From Desulfarculaceae bacterium (GTDB lineage: Bacteria; Desulfobacterota; Desulfarculia; Desulfarculales; Desulfarculaceae), in assembly GCA_021737145.1 (NCBI GenBank), contig JAIPEN010000002.1, forward strand, positions 186,001 to 250,000: 64,000 bases of DNA. The letters run 5' to 3'. The notes under the pieces are model-generated. The model was given only the letters and a program-made list of their open reading frames with translations, did not search any database and was not told the DNA's origin. Position 1 is the stretch's first letter. Every line of letters begins with the position of its first letter. The position numbers were made by a program, and so were the translations under genes. Below, piece by piece: positions 17,131 to 24,955 of this stretch.

Positions 17131-17354
17131 CCGGCTTCGCCAGCCGGCGTGCCGCCGGACCCATGGCGGGTCGAGCAGGTCGGTGCCTTGGCTGAACATC
17201 GTTACTCCCGCAGTGCCCCTTTGGTGGCCCAAGCCTTGGGCCCGGCATACGGTGTTGCTGGCTGCGCTCGGGCCTTGACGTAGGCTTTGCTACGCCTGCG
17301 GCCCTCGCTTGCCTGCCGCCTAGTCTGCCGGCGGCTGGCTGTGCCGGCGATGGG
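17131..17354. repeat. Dispersed intergenic palindromic repeat, copy A (longest)
   Basis: A GC-rich intergenic block with many internal palindromes. Its last ~110 bases (17241-17349) align with blocks at 30005-30113 and 41496-41620: CCGGCATACGGTGTTGC, then GCTC, then CCTTGACGTA, TACGCC, CTTGCCTGCCGCCT, GTCTGCCGGCGG and GGCTGTGCCGG. No coding potential is apparent on either strand. It fills most of the 423-base gap between the divergent PhnP-like gene and the small gene at 17481; the rest (17350-17480) is AT-richer and probably holds that gene's promoter. Confidence 0.6.
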
Positions 17355-17480
17355 TGCAAATTGTACACTGATAATAAACCCATTATTTACAAAACGACGC
17401 CTTTAAAAGGTTTCGTTGCCTGATGCCACCCAGCCCCCATGAAAAATGGAGGCTAGCATTCCGCGAAAGGCGAGAAAAGC

Positions 17481-17681
17481 ATGCCCAACGAGCCTTCTCC
17501 CAAACGCCCCGCCCCCTTGCGGGTCTCGGCCACCGTGGTGGTGGACGCGGCCACCCTGGAGCGGGCCCGGGCCAAGGCCGCCCAGCACGAGATCAGCTTT
17601 TCCAAGTATCTGGAAAGGGCGGTGCGCCTCTACGGCAAGGTGCTGGACAAGAAGGTCAGCGTGGTCCCCCGGCCGCTCTAG
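17481..17681 (+). CDS. Small ribbon-helix-helix-like protein
   Basis: A 66-residue protein: a proline-rich N-terminus, a short beta segment (LRVSATVVVDAATLERARAKAA) and a helical part (HEISFSKYLERAVRLYGKVLD). The strand-helix-helix order with VS/FSKYLERAVRLY resembles CopG/Arc-type DNA-binding antitoxins or regulators. No toxin partner is next to it. It stands alone, converging with ubiE with a 4-base overlap of the stops. The ribosome-binding site is weak, so its reality rests on the coherent fold-like pattern. Confidence 0.5.
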   Translation: MPNEPSPKRPAPLRVSATVVVDAATLERARAKAAQHEISFSKYLERAVRLYGKVLDKKVSVVPRPL

Positions 17682-18388
17682 CCCAAGGGCCGCTCGGCCA
17701 CGTGCAGCCAAGCCACGCCCCGGGTCAGGGGGTGGCTGCGCGCCCCGACCAAACCCGCCTGTTTCATCTCATCGCGAAACTCAGAGGGCGTGGGGAACTC
17801 CCGGATGGTCTCGGCCAGATAGCGGTAGCTCTCCTCGTCGCCGGAGATGAGCCCCCCCACCTTGGGCAGCAGATGCATGAGGTAGCGGGTGTAGATGCGC
17901 CGCACCCAGGGCCCCTGGGGCGTGGTGAACTCCAACACGTAAACCCGGCCCCCGGGCCGTAGCACCCGGCGCATCTCGGCCAGGGCCGCGCCCCGGCGGG
18001 GTATGTTGCGGATGCCGAAGGCGATGCTCACCGCCGCGAAGGTCTCGCCGGCAAAGGGCAGGGCCGTTCCGTCGCCGGCCAGCAGGCGCACCCGCGCCCC
18101 GCTCTTGGCGATCTTTTTCTTGGCCGGCCCCAGCATGGCCGGCACCAGGTCCAGGCCAACCACCAGGGGACGCGTGGGCAGATCGGCCTCGGCCAGGGCC
18201 AGGTCGCCGGTGCCGGTGGCCACGTCCAGCACCTTGTCGCCCGGCTGCAGGCGCATGGCCAGGGCGGTAAAGCGCCGCCAGTGCAAATCCTGTCCCGCGC
18301 TCAAGACGTGATTAAGCAGGTCGTAGACCGGCACCACCTGGTTGAAGATGCGCCGCACCTGCCCGATCTGGGTGGCCTCGTCCCTCAC
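17678..18388 (-). CDS. ubiE: Demethylmenaquinone/ubiquinone methyltransferase
   Basis: A 236-residue class I SAM methyltransferase of the UbiE/MenG family. FNQVVPVYDLLNHVLSAGQDLHWRR is the family-specific N-terminus. VLDVATGTGDLAL binds SAM. FAAVSIAFGIRNIPRRGAALAEMRRVLRPGGRVYVLEF contains the conserved FGIRN and RVLRPGG elements. It methylates the quinone ring in the last steps of menaquinone (in anaerobes) or ubiquinone synthesis. The start is a GTG overlapping the TGA of the upstream gene (GTGA), so it is coupled to that gene. Convergent with the small RHH-like gene. Confidence 0.94.
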   Translation of the reverse strand: MRDEATQIGQVRRIFNQVVPVYDLLNHVLSAGQDLHWRRFTALAMRLQPGDKVLDVATGTGDLALAEADLPTRPLVVGLDLVPAMLGPAKKKIAKSGARVRLLAGDGTALPFAGETFAAVSIAFGIRNIPRRGAALAEMRRVLRPGGRVYVLEFTTPQGPWVRRIYTRYLMHLLPKVGGLISGDEESYRYLAETIREFPTPSEFRDEMKQAGLVGARSHPLTRGVAWLHVAERPLG

Positions 18389-20133
18389 GGGCCCACCACC
18401 AGCCCGGCCACGAAGCGCGGGTCGATCTCGGCCGAGGGCTTCAGGCCGCCCAGTTCCTGTTCCAGCCGGGTCAGCAGGCCGCGCAGGGCCCGTCCGGCCA
18501 GGGCGGCCTGGGCCGGGTCGGGCAGGGCCTGGAGCGAGTCGGCCAGTTCGGCCTCCAGCTCCCCGGCCAGGCCCTTTTGCAAGGCAACCACGGCCTCGTT
18601 CAGGCGCTCGGCCGGGATGGGGGCCAGGCCGTCCAGGTCCATCTCGCGCCGGGCCAGCCAGGTGCCGATGACATGGCTCAGCTTTATCTCGGTGGGGTCG
18701 GCCGGGTGCGCCGCCTCCTCGATGAGGCTCTTGATCTCCTCGGGCTCGATGCCCATCAGCTCCAGGAGCAGCACCCCCCAGAACTCGGCCTGGTCCAGGG
18801 CGTCGCCCGCCGCCTCCACATCGGCCAGGCCCAAAAAGGCGCGGTACTCCCGCCCCTGGTCCAGGGTGGGGTCGTAGCAGCGGGGGCGGGAATAGAGCAG
18901 CCCGGCCAGCCAGCGGTCCAAGGGCGGCTCCAGCAGGTGCAGACCGGTGGGCGTCTTGCTCAGCCAGCCCTCGCTGGTCAGCTCCCAGGCCCGCTTGTTC
19001 AGGCGGCGGATGGCCATGGCGCCCTGGCGGGCCAGGGCGGCCAGGCCCAAACGGGCCACGATCTCCCCGGCCTTGGCCTCGTCGCCCTGGCTGAGCACCC
19101 CCAGTCCCAGGTTGACCAGGCCCAGGCTCTCCTTGGCCGCGCGGGCCACCTCCTCGGGCGAGGCCGGGTCGGCCTCCAGGGCGGCCACCCCGCAGGAGGC
19201 GATGTAGGCCACCTCGGAGCGGAACATGTCCGTCGCCTCGCCGCCCAGCCCGCCGGCCACCACGGGCAAGAACTCGCTTTCGGGCAAGAGCCCGGCCATG
19301 CGGTCGGCCCGGGGCGCTCCGGGCTGCTTGGCCCCGGCCGCCTTGGGTTGCAGCTTGTCCCAGTCCGCCTCGCCGGGGGCGGGCTCGGCCCACAGCTCCA
19401 GGGCCTCCAGCCGGGAGGGGAAGCCGTGGTCGGCCATGCGTCCGTTGCGCCAGCGGGTGGCGTACTCGTCCAGCTCGGTGAGCCCCTCCCAGAGCACCGC
19501 CTCCAAGACGTTGGCATAGGTCTCCGGGGCCTCGCTCTTTATCAGCACCAAAATCTGGGCCACGAAACCCTTGGTCTTGGGGTTGATGAACTCGATGAAG
19601 TACAGCCCGTCCAGGGTGAACTCGGGCAGATCGTCGGGCGGCTCCTGCTGTTCCTGGCTGGGCAAGAACTTAACCACCTTGATCCAGGAGTTGAGCAGCA
19701 GGGCCAGCACCTCCATGTCGGCCGCGGCCAGCCAGCGCTTGAGGCGCTCGGTGCCCGCGTCCATGATCAGAGGCAGCCACACCTGGTAGCGGGCCGGATC
19801 GAAGCTCTCGCGCCACCAGCCGGTGAGGTCCAGCAAATAGGCGAGCTGCTCGTCGTCGCACAGCTCGATGAGCGCCCCCGCGTCGCCGGGCCCCACTTCC
19901 AGCACCGTGGAGGCGAACTCGTCCACCGGCAGGGCCTGGGTGAGGGCCGCGCTGTCCTGGGCCAGGATGATGAGCTTTTCGCGCTCCAGGCCCCGGGTGT
20001 TGAGCACCGCGCGCAGGCGTTCCTCTTCGCTCAGGCCGTGCCACAGGGCCTCGGCCTGGCGGGGGTCGCGCTTTTCAATATCCAGGATCTCGCCCGGTTT
20101 GGCGATCAGGTCGCTTTTGCTGATTTCGTTCAT
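18385..20133 (-). CDS. Large uncharacterised protein, DUF6178-like
   Basis: A 582-residue soluble protein. The N-terminus starts with a helical segment and ILDIEKRDPRQAEALWHGLSEEERLRAVL. The middle has PDDLPEFTLDGLYFIEF...NPKTKGFVAQIL and RNGRMADHGFPSRLEALELWAEP; the C-terminal half is helical with RCYDPTLDQGREYRAFLGLADVEAA. This R-N-GR-D-GFPS-EA pattern resembles the DUF6178 family known from delta-proteobacteria. No catalytic motif is visible. It sits between a radical SAM gene (6-base gap) and ubiE (GTGA overlap), so an operon role in cofactor or quinone metabolism is possible but unproven. Confidence 0.7.
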   Translation of the reverse strand: MNEISKSDLIAKPGEILDIEKRDPRQAEALWHGLSEEERLRAVLNTRGLEREKLIILAQDSAALTQALPVDEFASTVLEVGPGDAGALIELCDDEQLAYLLDLTGWWRESFDPARYQVWLPLIMDAGTERLKRWLAAADMEVLALLLNSWIKVVKFLPSQEQQEPPDDLPEFTLDGLYFIEFINPKTKGFVAQILVLIKSEAPETYANVLEAVLWEGLTELDEYATRWRNGRMADHGFPSRLEALELWAEPAPGEADWDKLQPKAAGAKQPGAPRADRMAGLLPESEFLPVVAGGLGGEATDMFRSEVAYIASCGVAALEADPASPEEVARAAKESLGLVNLGLGVLSQGDEAKAGEIVARLGLAALARQGAMAIRRLNKRAWELTSEGWLSKTPTGLHLLEPPLDRWLAGLLYSRPRCYDPTLDQGREYRAFLGLADVEAAGDALDQAEFWGVLLLELMGIEPEEIKSLIEEAAHPADPTEIKLSHVIGTWLARREMDLDGLAPIPAERLNEAVVALQKGLAGELEAELADSLQALPDPAQAALAGRALRGLLTRLEQELGGLKPSAEIDPRFVAGLVVGP

Positions 20134-20139
20134 GAGACC

Positions 20140-21876
20140 TCAGCCGCAGGCGCCGCAGCGGCGGCAGGTTTCAGGTTCGCAGGGCGGGCTCTGGGCTTCT
20201 CGGCTGGCCCGCCGAGCCTCGGCCCAAAGATAGTCCCGGCTCACCCGGTGGTCAACAATCTCCCAGGGAAAGACCTCGTCTTGGGGCCGCTCCCTATGGG
20301 CGTAAAAATCTGGGTCCACGCCCGACTGGCCATAGGCCCGCTCCAGGGACTCGCCTTGGGCCAAGAGCTCCAGCAGCGGGGTCAGGCGGCGGTCGCCCCG
20401 GGCCAGCACCGCCTGCAAGCGGGCGAACTTGGGCACGTCGCTGGTCACCTTTAGGTTGGCTCCGGGCGACAGGGCCTTTTTGATGCGCTTCATGCGCGCC
20501 GCGATCAGCTTGAGCGGGGCCATGGCCTCCCACTGGAAGGGGGTCCAGGGCTTGGGCACGAAGGCGCTGAGGCTGGCGGTCACCCGGCCCAGATGCCCCT
20601 TGGCCCGCGAAAAGCTCACCACCTGGGAGCGCACCCGCCCCACCAGGGCGATGAGCTCGTCGATGTCGTCATCCGTCTCGCCGGGCAGGCCCACCATGAA
20701 GTACAGGCGCAGATTGGGAACCCCGGCGGAGATCAGGGTCTCCACCGCCGTGGCCAGCTCGGCCTCGTTCAGGTGCTTGTTGATCACCCGGCGCAGGCGC
20801 TCGGAGCCCGCCTCGGGGGCCAGGGCCACGGTCTGGTGGCGGGAGGCGGCCAGGGCCCCGGCCAGGCCCGGGGTGAGACGGTCGGCCCTGAGGCTCGACA
20901 CCGAGAGCGAGCCGCCCTCGGCCACGATGCCCCGGGCCAGCTCCTCCACGCCCTCGATGTCGCTCACCGCGGCCGAGACCAGGCCCAGCTTGCCGCCCTC
21001 GGCGGCCACGGCCAGGGCGGCCTGGCTGAAATCCGGCCCAGCGCCCAAGCGGGGCGGGCGGTACACGTGGCCCGCCGCGCAGAAGCGGCAGCCATGGCCG
21101 CAGCCCCGCCCCACCTCCATGAGGGTCATGTCCCCGAACTCCACCCCGGGCGCGGAGATGACGCTCCGGGCCAGGCCCGAGGCCGGCCCCTGGTACTTGG
21201 GCGCCGCGATGCGCTTCGGCAGGCCCGGCAAAGGCGTGATCCCGGCCAGGGCGCCGTCGGGGTTGTAGGCGACTTCGTAGAGCGACGGGGCGTAGAAGCC
21301 GGTCACCTCACGATTCAGCCAGGCCAGGGTCTCGGAGCGGCCGCCGCCGGGCAGGCGCTCCAGGGCCTCCAGAAACGGCTCCAGCACCACCTCGGCCTCG
21401 CCCAGAAGAAAGGCGTCCACCACCTCGGCCAGGGGCTCCGGGTTGAGCATGGCCGCCACCCCGCCCGCGATGACCAGCGGCCCCCGGCGGTGCGCCGCCC
21501 GGGTGCCCAGGCCGGCGTGGTCGAGCATCTTCACCAGGTTGGGCGCGTCGTTTTCAAAGCACAGGCTGGCCAGCACCAGGTCAAAGGAACCCACCGGCCG
21601 GGAGGATTCCAGGGTCAACAGCGGGGCCCCGGTCTTGGCGTAGAGCGGCTCCTCGGCCCGGCCGGGCAAAAAAGCCCGCTCGCACAAGGCGTCGGGCCGC
21701 GCGTTGACGATGCGGTAGACCGTGTGCAGGCCCAAATTGGCCATGGCCACCTGGTAGGTGTTGGGGAAGATCAGGGCCACGTTGAGCCGGCCGCCGGGCT
21801 CGGAACACACCGATCCCCTCTCCTTTGCCAGGAGACGTTGATGATGCTCCACCAGGGGCCAGTTGGATGCGGCCAA
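20140..21876 (-). CDS. B12-binding-type radical SAM protein (TIGR03960-like)
   Basis: A 578-residue protein. The N-terminal half (about 30-180) looks like a cobalamin-binding-type Rossmann domain (NVALIFPNTYQVAMANLGLHTVY, FDLVLASLCFENDAPNLVKML). The radical SAM core follows, with C259, C263 and C266 in GRGCGHGCRFCAAGHVYRPP. The C-terminus carries a second Cys group (CEPETCRRCGACG) that could bind a further cluster. In many bacteria the equivalent protein is linked to a DUF2344 protein; that domain is not seen here. The likely start is TTG. First gene of the unit with the DUF6178-like gene and ubiE; divergent from the gene at 22016. Confidence 0.83.
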   Translation of the reverse strand: MAASNWPLVEHHQRLLAKERGSVCSEPGGRLNVALIFPNTYQVAMANLGLHTVYRIVNARPDALCERAFLPGRAEEPLYAKTGAPLLTLESSRPVGSFDLVLASLCFENDAPNLVKMLDHAGLGTRAAHRRGPLVIAGGVAAMLNPEPLAEVVDAFLLGEAEVVLEPFLEALERLPGGGRSETLAWLNREVTGFYAPSLYEVAYNPDGALAGITPLPGLPKRIAAPKYQGPASGLARSVISAPGVEFGDMTLMEVGRGCGHGCRFCAAGHVYRPPRLGAGPDFSQAALAVAAEGGKLGLVSAAVSDIEGVEELARGIVAEGGSLSVSSLRADRLTPGLAGALAASRHQTVALAPEAGSERLRRVINKHLNEAELATAVETLISAGVPNLRLYFMVGLPGETDDDIDELIALVGRVRSQVVSFSRAKGHLGRVTASLSAFVPKPWTPFQWEAMAPLKLIAARMKRIKKALSPGANLKVTSDVPKFARLQAVLARGDRRLTPLLELLAQGESLERAYGQSGVDPDFYAHRERPQDEVFPWEIVDHRVSRDYLWAEARRASREAQSPPCEPETCRRCGACG

Positions 21877-22015
21877 GCTACGAATATCCTTTATTTACGC
21901 CGTGGAATTGGGGACAGCTCAATATAGCACAATCCCGCGCCCTTGACCCCGCTCCCCCGGCGTGTCAGGCTTGATGGCAATCGCGCATGAGGCGCGCCTA
22001 TTGCCAGGAGAACCC

Positions 22016-22480
22016 ATGGACGACCTGAAAAAGCTGGAGTTCCTCAAGGCCTTGGCCGAGGCGGGCGACAGCGCCAACATGTGGACCGCCGGCGAGGCGG
22101 TTGGCCTGGAGCACAACGCCATCGAGAACCTGGGCGTGGAGCTGATGAACCAGGGCTACCTGGAGATGGCCAGCCTCAGCGGGGGCGTGCGCCTTACCGA
22201 CAAGGGCAGCGAGGAGCTGGCCGGCGCGGACGGAGCCGAAAAGGCCCCGGACCTGGAGCAGATGCTCCAGCGCATCGTTGATGCCGGGCTGGACCTGGGG
22301 CCTGGCGCCAACGCCAACCTCACCGCCGACATCGCCACCCTCAGGGCCGCCCTGAAACGCAGCCATCCCCTGGCCCCGGTGGTCAAGGCCTGCATGGCGG
22401 CCATAGACGCGGCCCTGCAAATGGCGGGTGCGCCGGGGGAGAAGCTTCGCCCCCAACTGGCCGCGCTCAAACCGCAATAA
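22016..22480 (+). CDS. Winged-helix-like protein of unknown function
   Basis: A 154-residue protein. Residues 1-70 look like a winged helix: EFLKALAEAGDSANMWTAGEAVGLEHNAIENLGVELMNQGYLEMASLSGGVRLTDKGSEEL, with the final LTDKG wing as in MarR/ArsR-type domains. Residues 75-154 are helical, with no known domain. It may be a regulator or an adaptor. The start ATG follows CCAGGAG by about 7 bases; an in-frame start 54 bases upstream lacks such a site. It stands alone and faces a terminator that serves the opposite gene. Confidence 0.68.
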   Translation: MDDLKKLEFLKALAEAGDSANMWTAGEAVGLEHNAIENLGVELMNQGYLEMASLSGGVRLTDKGSEELAGADGAEKAPDLEQMLQRIVDAGLDLGPGANANLTADIATLRAALKRSHPLAPVVKACMAAIDAALQMAGAPGEKLRPQLAALKPQ

Positions 22481-22511
22481 AAAAACGGGGACGGGCGCCG
22501 GCCCGTCCCCG
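22481..22511 (-). terminator. Rho-independent terminator of the selenoprotein gene
   Basis: An 11-bp perfect stem (CGGGGACGGGC / GCCCGTCCCCG) with a 4-base loop. On the minus strand the stem is followed by TTTTTTATT. It lies 20 bases beyond the HesB-like gene's stop. On the plus strand there is no T-tract after the stem, so it serves the minus-strand gene. Confidence 0.85.
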
Positions 22512-22530
22512 CCAATGATTGCTTTCGAGT

Positions 22531-22863
22531 CTAGCTGCAGCCTCCGTCGCATCCAGAGGTGGAACAGCTCGCGCCGCTGCCCAGGGGGTTTTCCGCGTTC
22601 ACGGAGAAGCCCTGCTGCCAGCCGTTGTCCACGAAGTCCACCGTGACCTTCCCGCTGGTCTGGGAAAGTTCCTTGTCAATGAGATAGGTCAGGCCGTCCA
22701 CCTCATACTTGTCGTCGTTGTCCTTTGGTTCGTCCAGAACCAAGCGCAGGGAGGGACCGCCTCAGCCGCCGGACTGCAAGAAGACCCGCAGCGGTTGGTC
22801 CAACCCCTTTTCCTTCATAAAGCTCTGAATGGCCTCGCTGGCCGTGGGGGTTACTTCGACCAT
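22531..22863 (-). CDS. HesB/IscA-like selenoprotein (Sec at position 34)
   Basis: A 110-residue HesB/IscA-like protein read through an in-frame TGA at 22764-22762. It starts at ATG 22863 (AAAGGA upstream). The translation is MVEVTPTASEAIQSFMKEKG, then ...LRVFLQSGG-U-GGPSLRLVLDEP..., ending in SCSTSGCDGGCS. IscA-type proteins have Cys in the SGGCGG position and a C-terminal C-x-C-type motif; here Sec (U34) replaces the first Cys. A SECIS-like hairpin follows the UGA at 22725-22743. IscA-type proteins carry Fe-S clusters or iron; this Sec-containing branch occurs in delta-proteobacteria, with no firmly known role. Gene finders that treat UGA as stop would report only residues 41-110 or so. It ends at its own terminator and looks monocistronic. 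Confidence 0.88.
22725..22743 (-). promoter_or_regulatory. Bacterial SECIS-like hairpin
   Basis: On the coding (minus) strand, TTGGTTC-TGGAC-GAACCAA forms a 7-bp stem with a 5-base loop containing GG. It starts 19 bases after the UGA codon, inside the coding region, which is the spacing expected for a SelB-binding bSECIS element. One further pairing is possible past a single bulged A. Confidence 0.75.
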
Positions 22864-23046
22864 GATAAATCCTTTCTGCCCTGCTATCTGGGACCTTATC
22901 TTTACTGCTGACATAGAATATGGCAACTAAACTTGGCCTGTGCAAGTGGCGAAAGCAATTTTCGGAAAAATTCCTAAACACAAAAGGAAGGTCATAACCG
23001 CTGTTTTGGCGGGAAATGGCGCGGGGGAAGGAGGCGGAACGGCCAG

Positions 23047-23103
23047 ATATTAATTATAAATTATAATGACAAATAAAATTTAATAAATACTAATAAATAA
23101 ACA
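23047..23103. other. AT-only-like island in GC-rich DNA
   Basis: About 57 bases that are nearly all A/T (ATATTAATTATAAATTATAATG... and AATAAATACTAATAAATAAAC), between the enoyl-CoA hydratase stop and the promoter region of the selenoprotein gene. No ORF, no clear hairpin with T-tract. The 279-base gap 22864-23142 otherwise holds only a weak AT-rich stretch just upstream of the selenoprotein start. It could be a promoter UP element, a nucleoid-protein binding site or a rho-independent end for the hydratase transcript. Confidence 0.4.
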
Positions 23104-23142
23104 GTTCGGCCTATCTGCCGGCCGGTTGGGCCAAAAAACGGA

Positions 23143-23919
23143 TCAATCCTTCCAGATCGGCTTGCGCTTTTCGATAAAGGCGTTGCGGCCCTCGATGGAG
23201 TCGGTGGTCTCGCTGAGCAGCACCACCATGTTCCGAAGATAGGATATGGCCTTGGTGTATTCCAGATCGCCGATGTGATTGAAGGCCTCCAGGCCCAGGC
23301 TCATGATGGAGCGGCTCAGGCCCTTGAGCTGGTTGGCCAGGGCCAGGGTCTCGTCCAAGAGCTCGTCGCGGCTGGTGACCTTGTTTATCATGCCGATGCG
23401 CAGGGCCTCGCGGGCGTCGATCTGCTCGCCGGTGCAGATAAGCTCCAGGCCCTTTTTGCGGCCCACGGTGCGGAAGAGGATGGCCATGACCATCATGGGC
23501 CACACCCCCACCTTGATCTCCGGCACCCCGAACACCGAGTCGTAGGTGGCGATGGAGATGTGGGGCAGCATGGCCAGGCCGCAGCCCCCGGCCAGGGCAT
23601 AGCCCTGGATCATGGCGATGGAGGGGGTGGTGATGCGGTTGAACACCAGGCACAGGTCCGCGTAGCCCTGCAGATTGTCCTTGCCGGCCAAAACCGACTC
23701 GGCCCCGAAGTCGCCCAGGTCGCCGCCCGCGCAAAAGGCCTTGCCGCCCTCGCCGCTGATCACGATGACCTTGACCCCGGGGTCCTGGTCAGCCTTATCC
23801 ACCGCCTTGGCCAGCTCGCGCATGTTGGCGAAGTCCAGGCGGTTCATCTTCTCGGGCTGGTTGATGGAGACCCAGGCGATCTGGTCTTCCACCCGGTAGG
23901 TGATGGGCTGGCCGGCCAT
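23143..23919 (-). CDS. Enoyl-CoA hydratase/isomerase family protein
   Basis: A 258-residue crotonase-fold enzyme. The oxyanion-hole segments are GEGGKAFCAGGDLGDFG (about residues 56-72) and ALAGGCGLAMLPHISIA (about 108-124). VFGVPEIKVGVWPMMVM carries a Glu at the usual catalytic position. It hydrates or isomerises an acyl-CoA, or catalyses another crotonase reaction; substrate unknown. The start is the ATG 6 bases after GAGGGAG. It is a single gene, followed by an AT-rich stretch. It might act with the CoA-transferase pair at 4.8-6.5 kb, but they are far apart. Confidence 0.9.
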   Translation of the reverse strand: MAGQPITYRVEDQIAWVSINQPEKMNRLDFANMRELAKAVDKADQDPGVKVIVISGEGGKAFCAGGDLGDFGAESVLAGKDNLQGYADLCLVFNRITTPSIAMIQGYALAGGCGLAMLPHISIATYDSVFGVPEIKVGVWPMMVMAILFRTVGRKKGLELICTGEQIDAREALRIGMINKVTSRDELLDETLALANQLKGLSRSIMSLGLEAFNHIGDLEYTKAISYLRNMVVLLSETTDSIEGRNAFIEKRKPIWKD

Positions 23920-24030
23920 GTTGCACTCCCTCTCTTGGCTGGGTTGCCCGGAGCGGCGCGCCCCGGTCTCACTGGGCAAATTATACTGGGGCCGGGCGGG
24001 CAGATCAAAAGCGCGGCCAGGCCGGGGGCA

Positions 24031-24058
24031 AAAAAAGGCTCACCCCGAGGGGTGAGCC
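24031..24058 (-). terminator. Rho-independent terminator after tRNA-Pro
   Basis: A perfect 10-bp stem (GGCTCACCCC / GGGGTGAGCC) with a very short turn. On the minus strand it is followed by a run of seven T. It lies 17 bases beyond the 3' end of tRNA-Pro and ends that transcript. Confidence 0.88.
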
Positions 24059-24074
24059 ACGCCGTTCAAAGCTA

Positions 24075-24151
24075 TGGTCGGGACGACTGGATTTGAACCA
24101 GCGACCCCTGCGTCCCGAACGCAGTGCTCTACCAAACTGAGCCACGTCCCG
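24075..24151 (-). tRNA. tRNA-Pro (anticodon CGG)
   Basis: A complete cloverleaf of 77 bases including an encoded CCA. Acceptor CGGGACG pairs with CGTCCCG; the D arm has GGCTCAGTTTGGTAGAGC; the anticodon arm is CTGCG-TTCGGGA-CGCAG with anticodon CGG (codon CCG, Pro); the T arm has CTGG-TTCAAAT-CCAG. CCG is a frequent proline codon in this GC-rich DNA. No integrase or attachment repeat is seen beside it. Confidence 0.95.
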
Positions 24152-24199
24152 ACTGGGAATAGATATTTACCGCAGGGTCGGGCCCTTGTCCACCTATAT

Positions 24200-24817
24200 T
24201 CACCCGGCCAGGGCAGCTATCTCCGGCGAGGCCTCTCCCACCGCGTCCAGGAAGTTCAGCAGGATGCGCATGGTGGCCCCCCAGATCATGTCCCCGTCCT
24301 GATACAGGGCCACCTGGCGAAGCGGCATTCCCTCCCACATCATGTCCACGGTTTCATAGGAAGCCCGGTCCAGCATGCGGGCCAGGGGGACGATTACCAG
24401 GTGATCCACCTCCACCGGGTTGGGCGCGAAACGGGCGGCGGGGTCCACCAGGCCCAAGAAGGGCGTGACCAAAAAGCCGGTGATGGTCACCACCTGATCC
24501 AGGCGGGTGATAAGCTCCACCTGCTCCGGGGGCACCCCCACCTCCTCGTGGGTCTCGCGGAGCGCGGTGGCCCTGGAGTTCTGGTCCTCGGGGTCGCGCA
24601 TGCCGCCGGGAAAGGAGACCTGTCCGGCGTGGGAGGGCAGGTGCTCGGTGCGCTTGGTGAAGATCACCTGCACCCGGTCCCCGTCGTCCCACAGGGGCAT
24701 GAGCACCGCGGCCGGGCGAACCTCTTCCAGGCGCTCCCGGGCCGGCTGGTGCTTTTCCAGGGCCGCGCACAGGGCCCGGCCCACGGCCATCTGCCTTGGG
24801 GTGAATTTATTTGCCAT
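24200..24817 (-). CDS. CoA pyrophosphatase, NudL-like Nudix hydrolase
   Basis: A 205-residue Nudix enzyme. LPSHAGQVSFPGG is the upstream UPF0035 motif of CoA/acyl-CoA pyrophosphatases. The Nudix box is GGMRDPEDQNSRATALRETHEEVGV (about 72-96), with the REX2EE metal ligands in RETHEEVG. It probably splits CoA to 3',5'-ADP and phosphopantetheine. The ATG follows AAGG. It lies upstream of tRNA-Pro on the same strand with a ~48-base gap. Confidence 0.9.
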   Translation of the reverse strand: MANKFTPRQMAVGRALCAALEKHQPARERLEEVRPAAVLMPLWDDGDRVQVIFTKRTEHLPSHAGQVSFPGGMRDPEDQNSRATALRETHEEVGVPPEQVELITRLDQVVTITGFLVTPFLGLVDPAARFAPNPVEVDHLVIVPLARMLDRASYETVDMMWEGMPLRQVALYQDGDMIWGATMRILLNFLDAVGEASPEIAALAG

Positions 24818-24955
24818 AGACCTTCATAAATACCTGACTGGAGAGCCCGGGGAAAGCCCCCCCGGCCAAAAACCGCTCGGCCAACGGCTTGACCGGGCCC
24901 GGAACGGGTGGCAACATGGCCAGATGCAACTTTCCCTTCAAACGAGGCAAGAGCC

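Noticed and set aside
17114-17383. 89-residue frame inside intergenic repeat A
   Set aside because: It coincides with the dispersed repeat, lacks a ribosome-binding site and shows no protein-like pattern.
24075-24151. tRNA-Pro as an integration site of a mobile element
   Set aside because: No integrase, no duplicated tRNA end and no shift in composition was seen near it.
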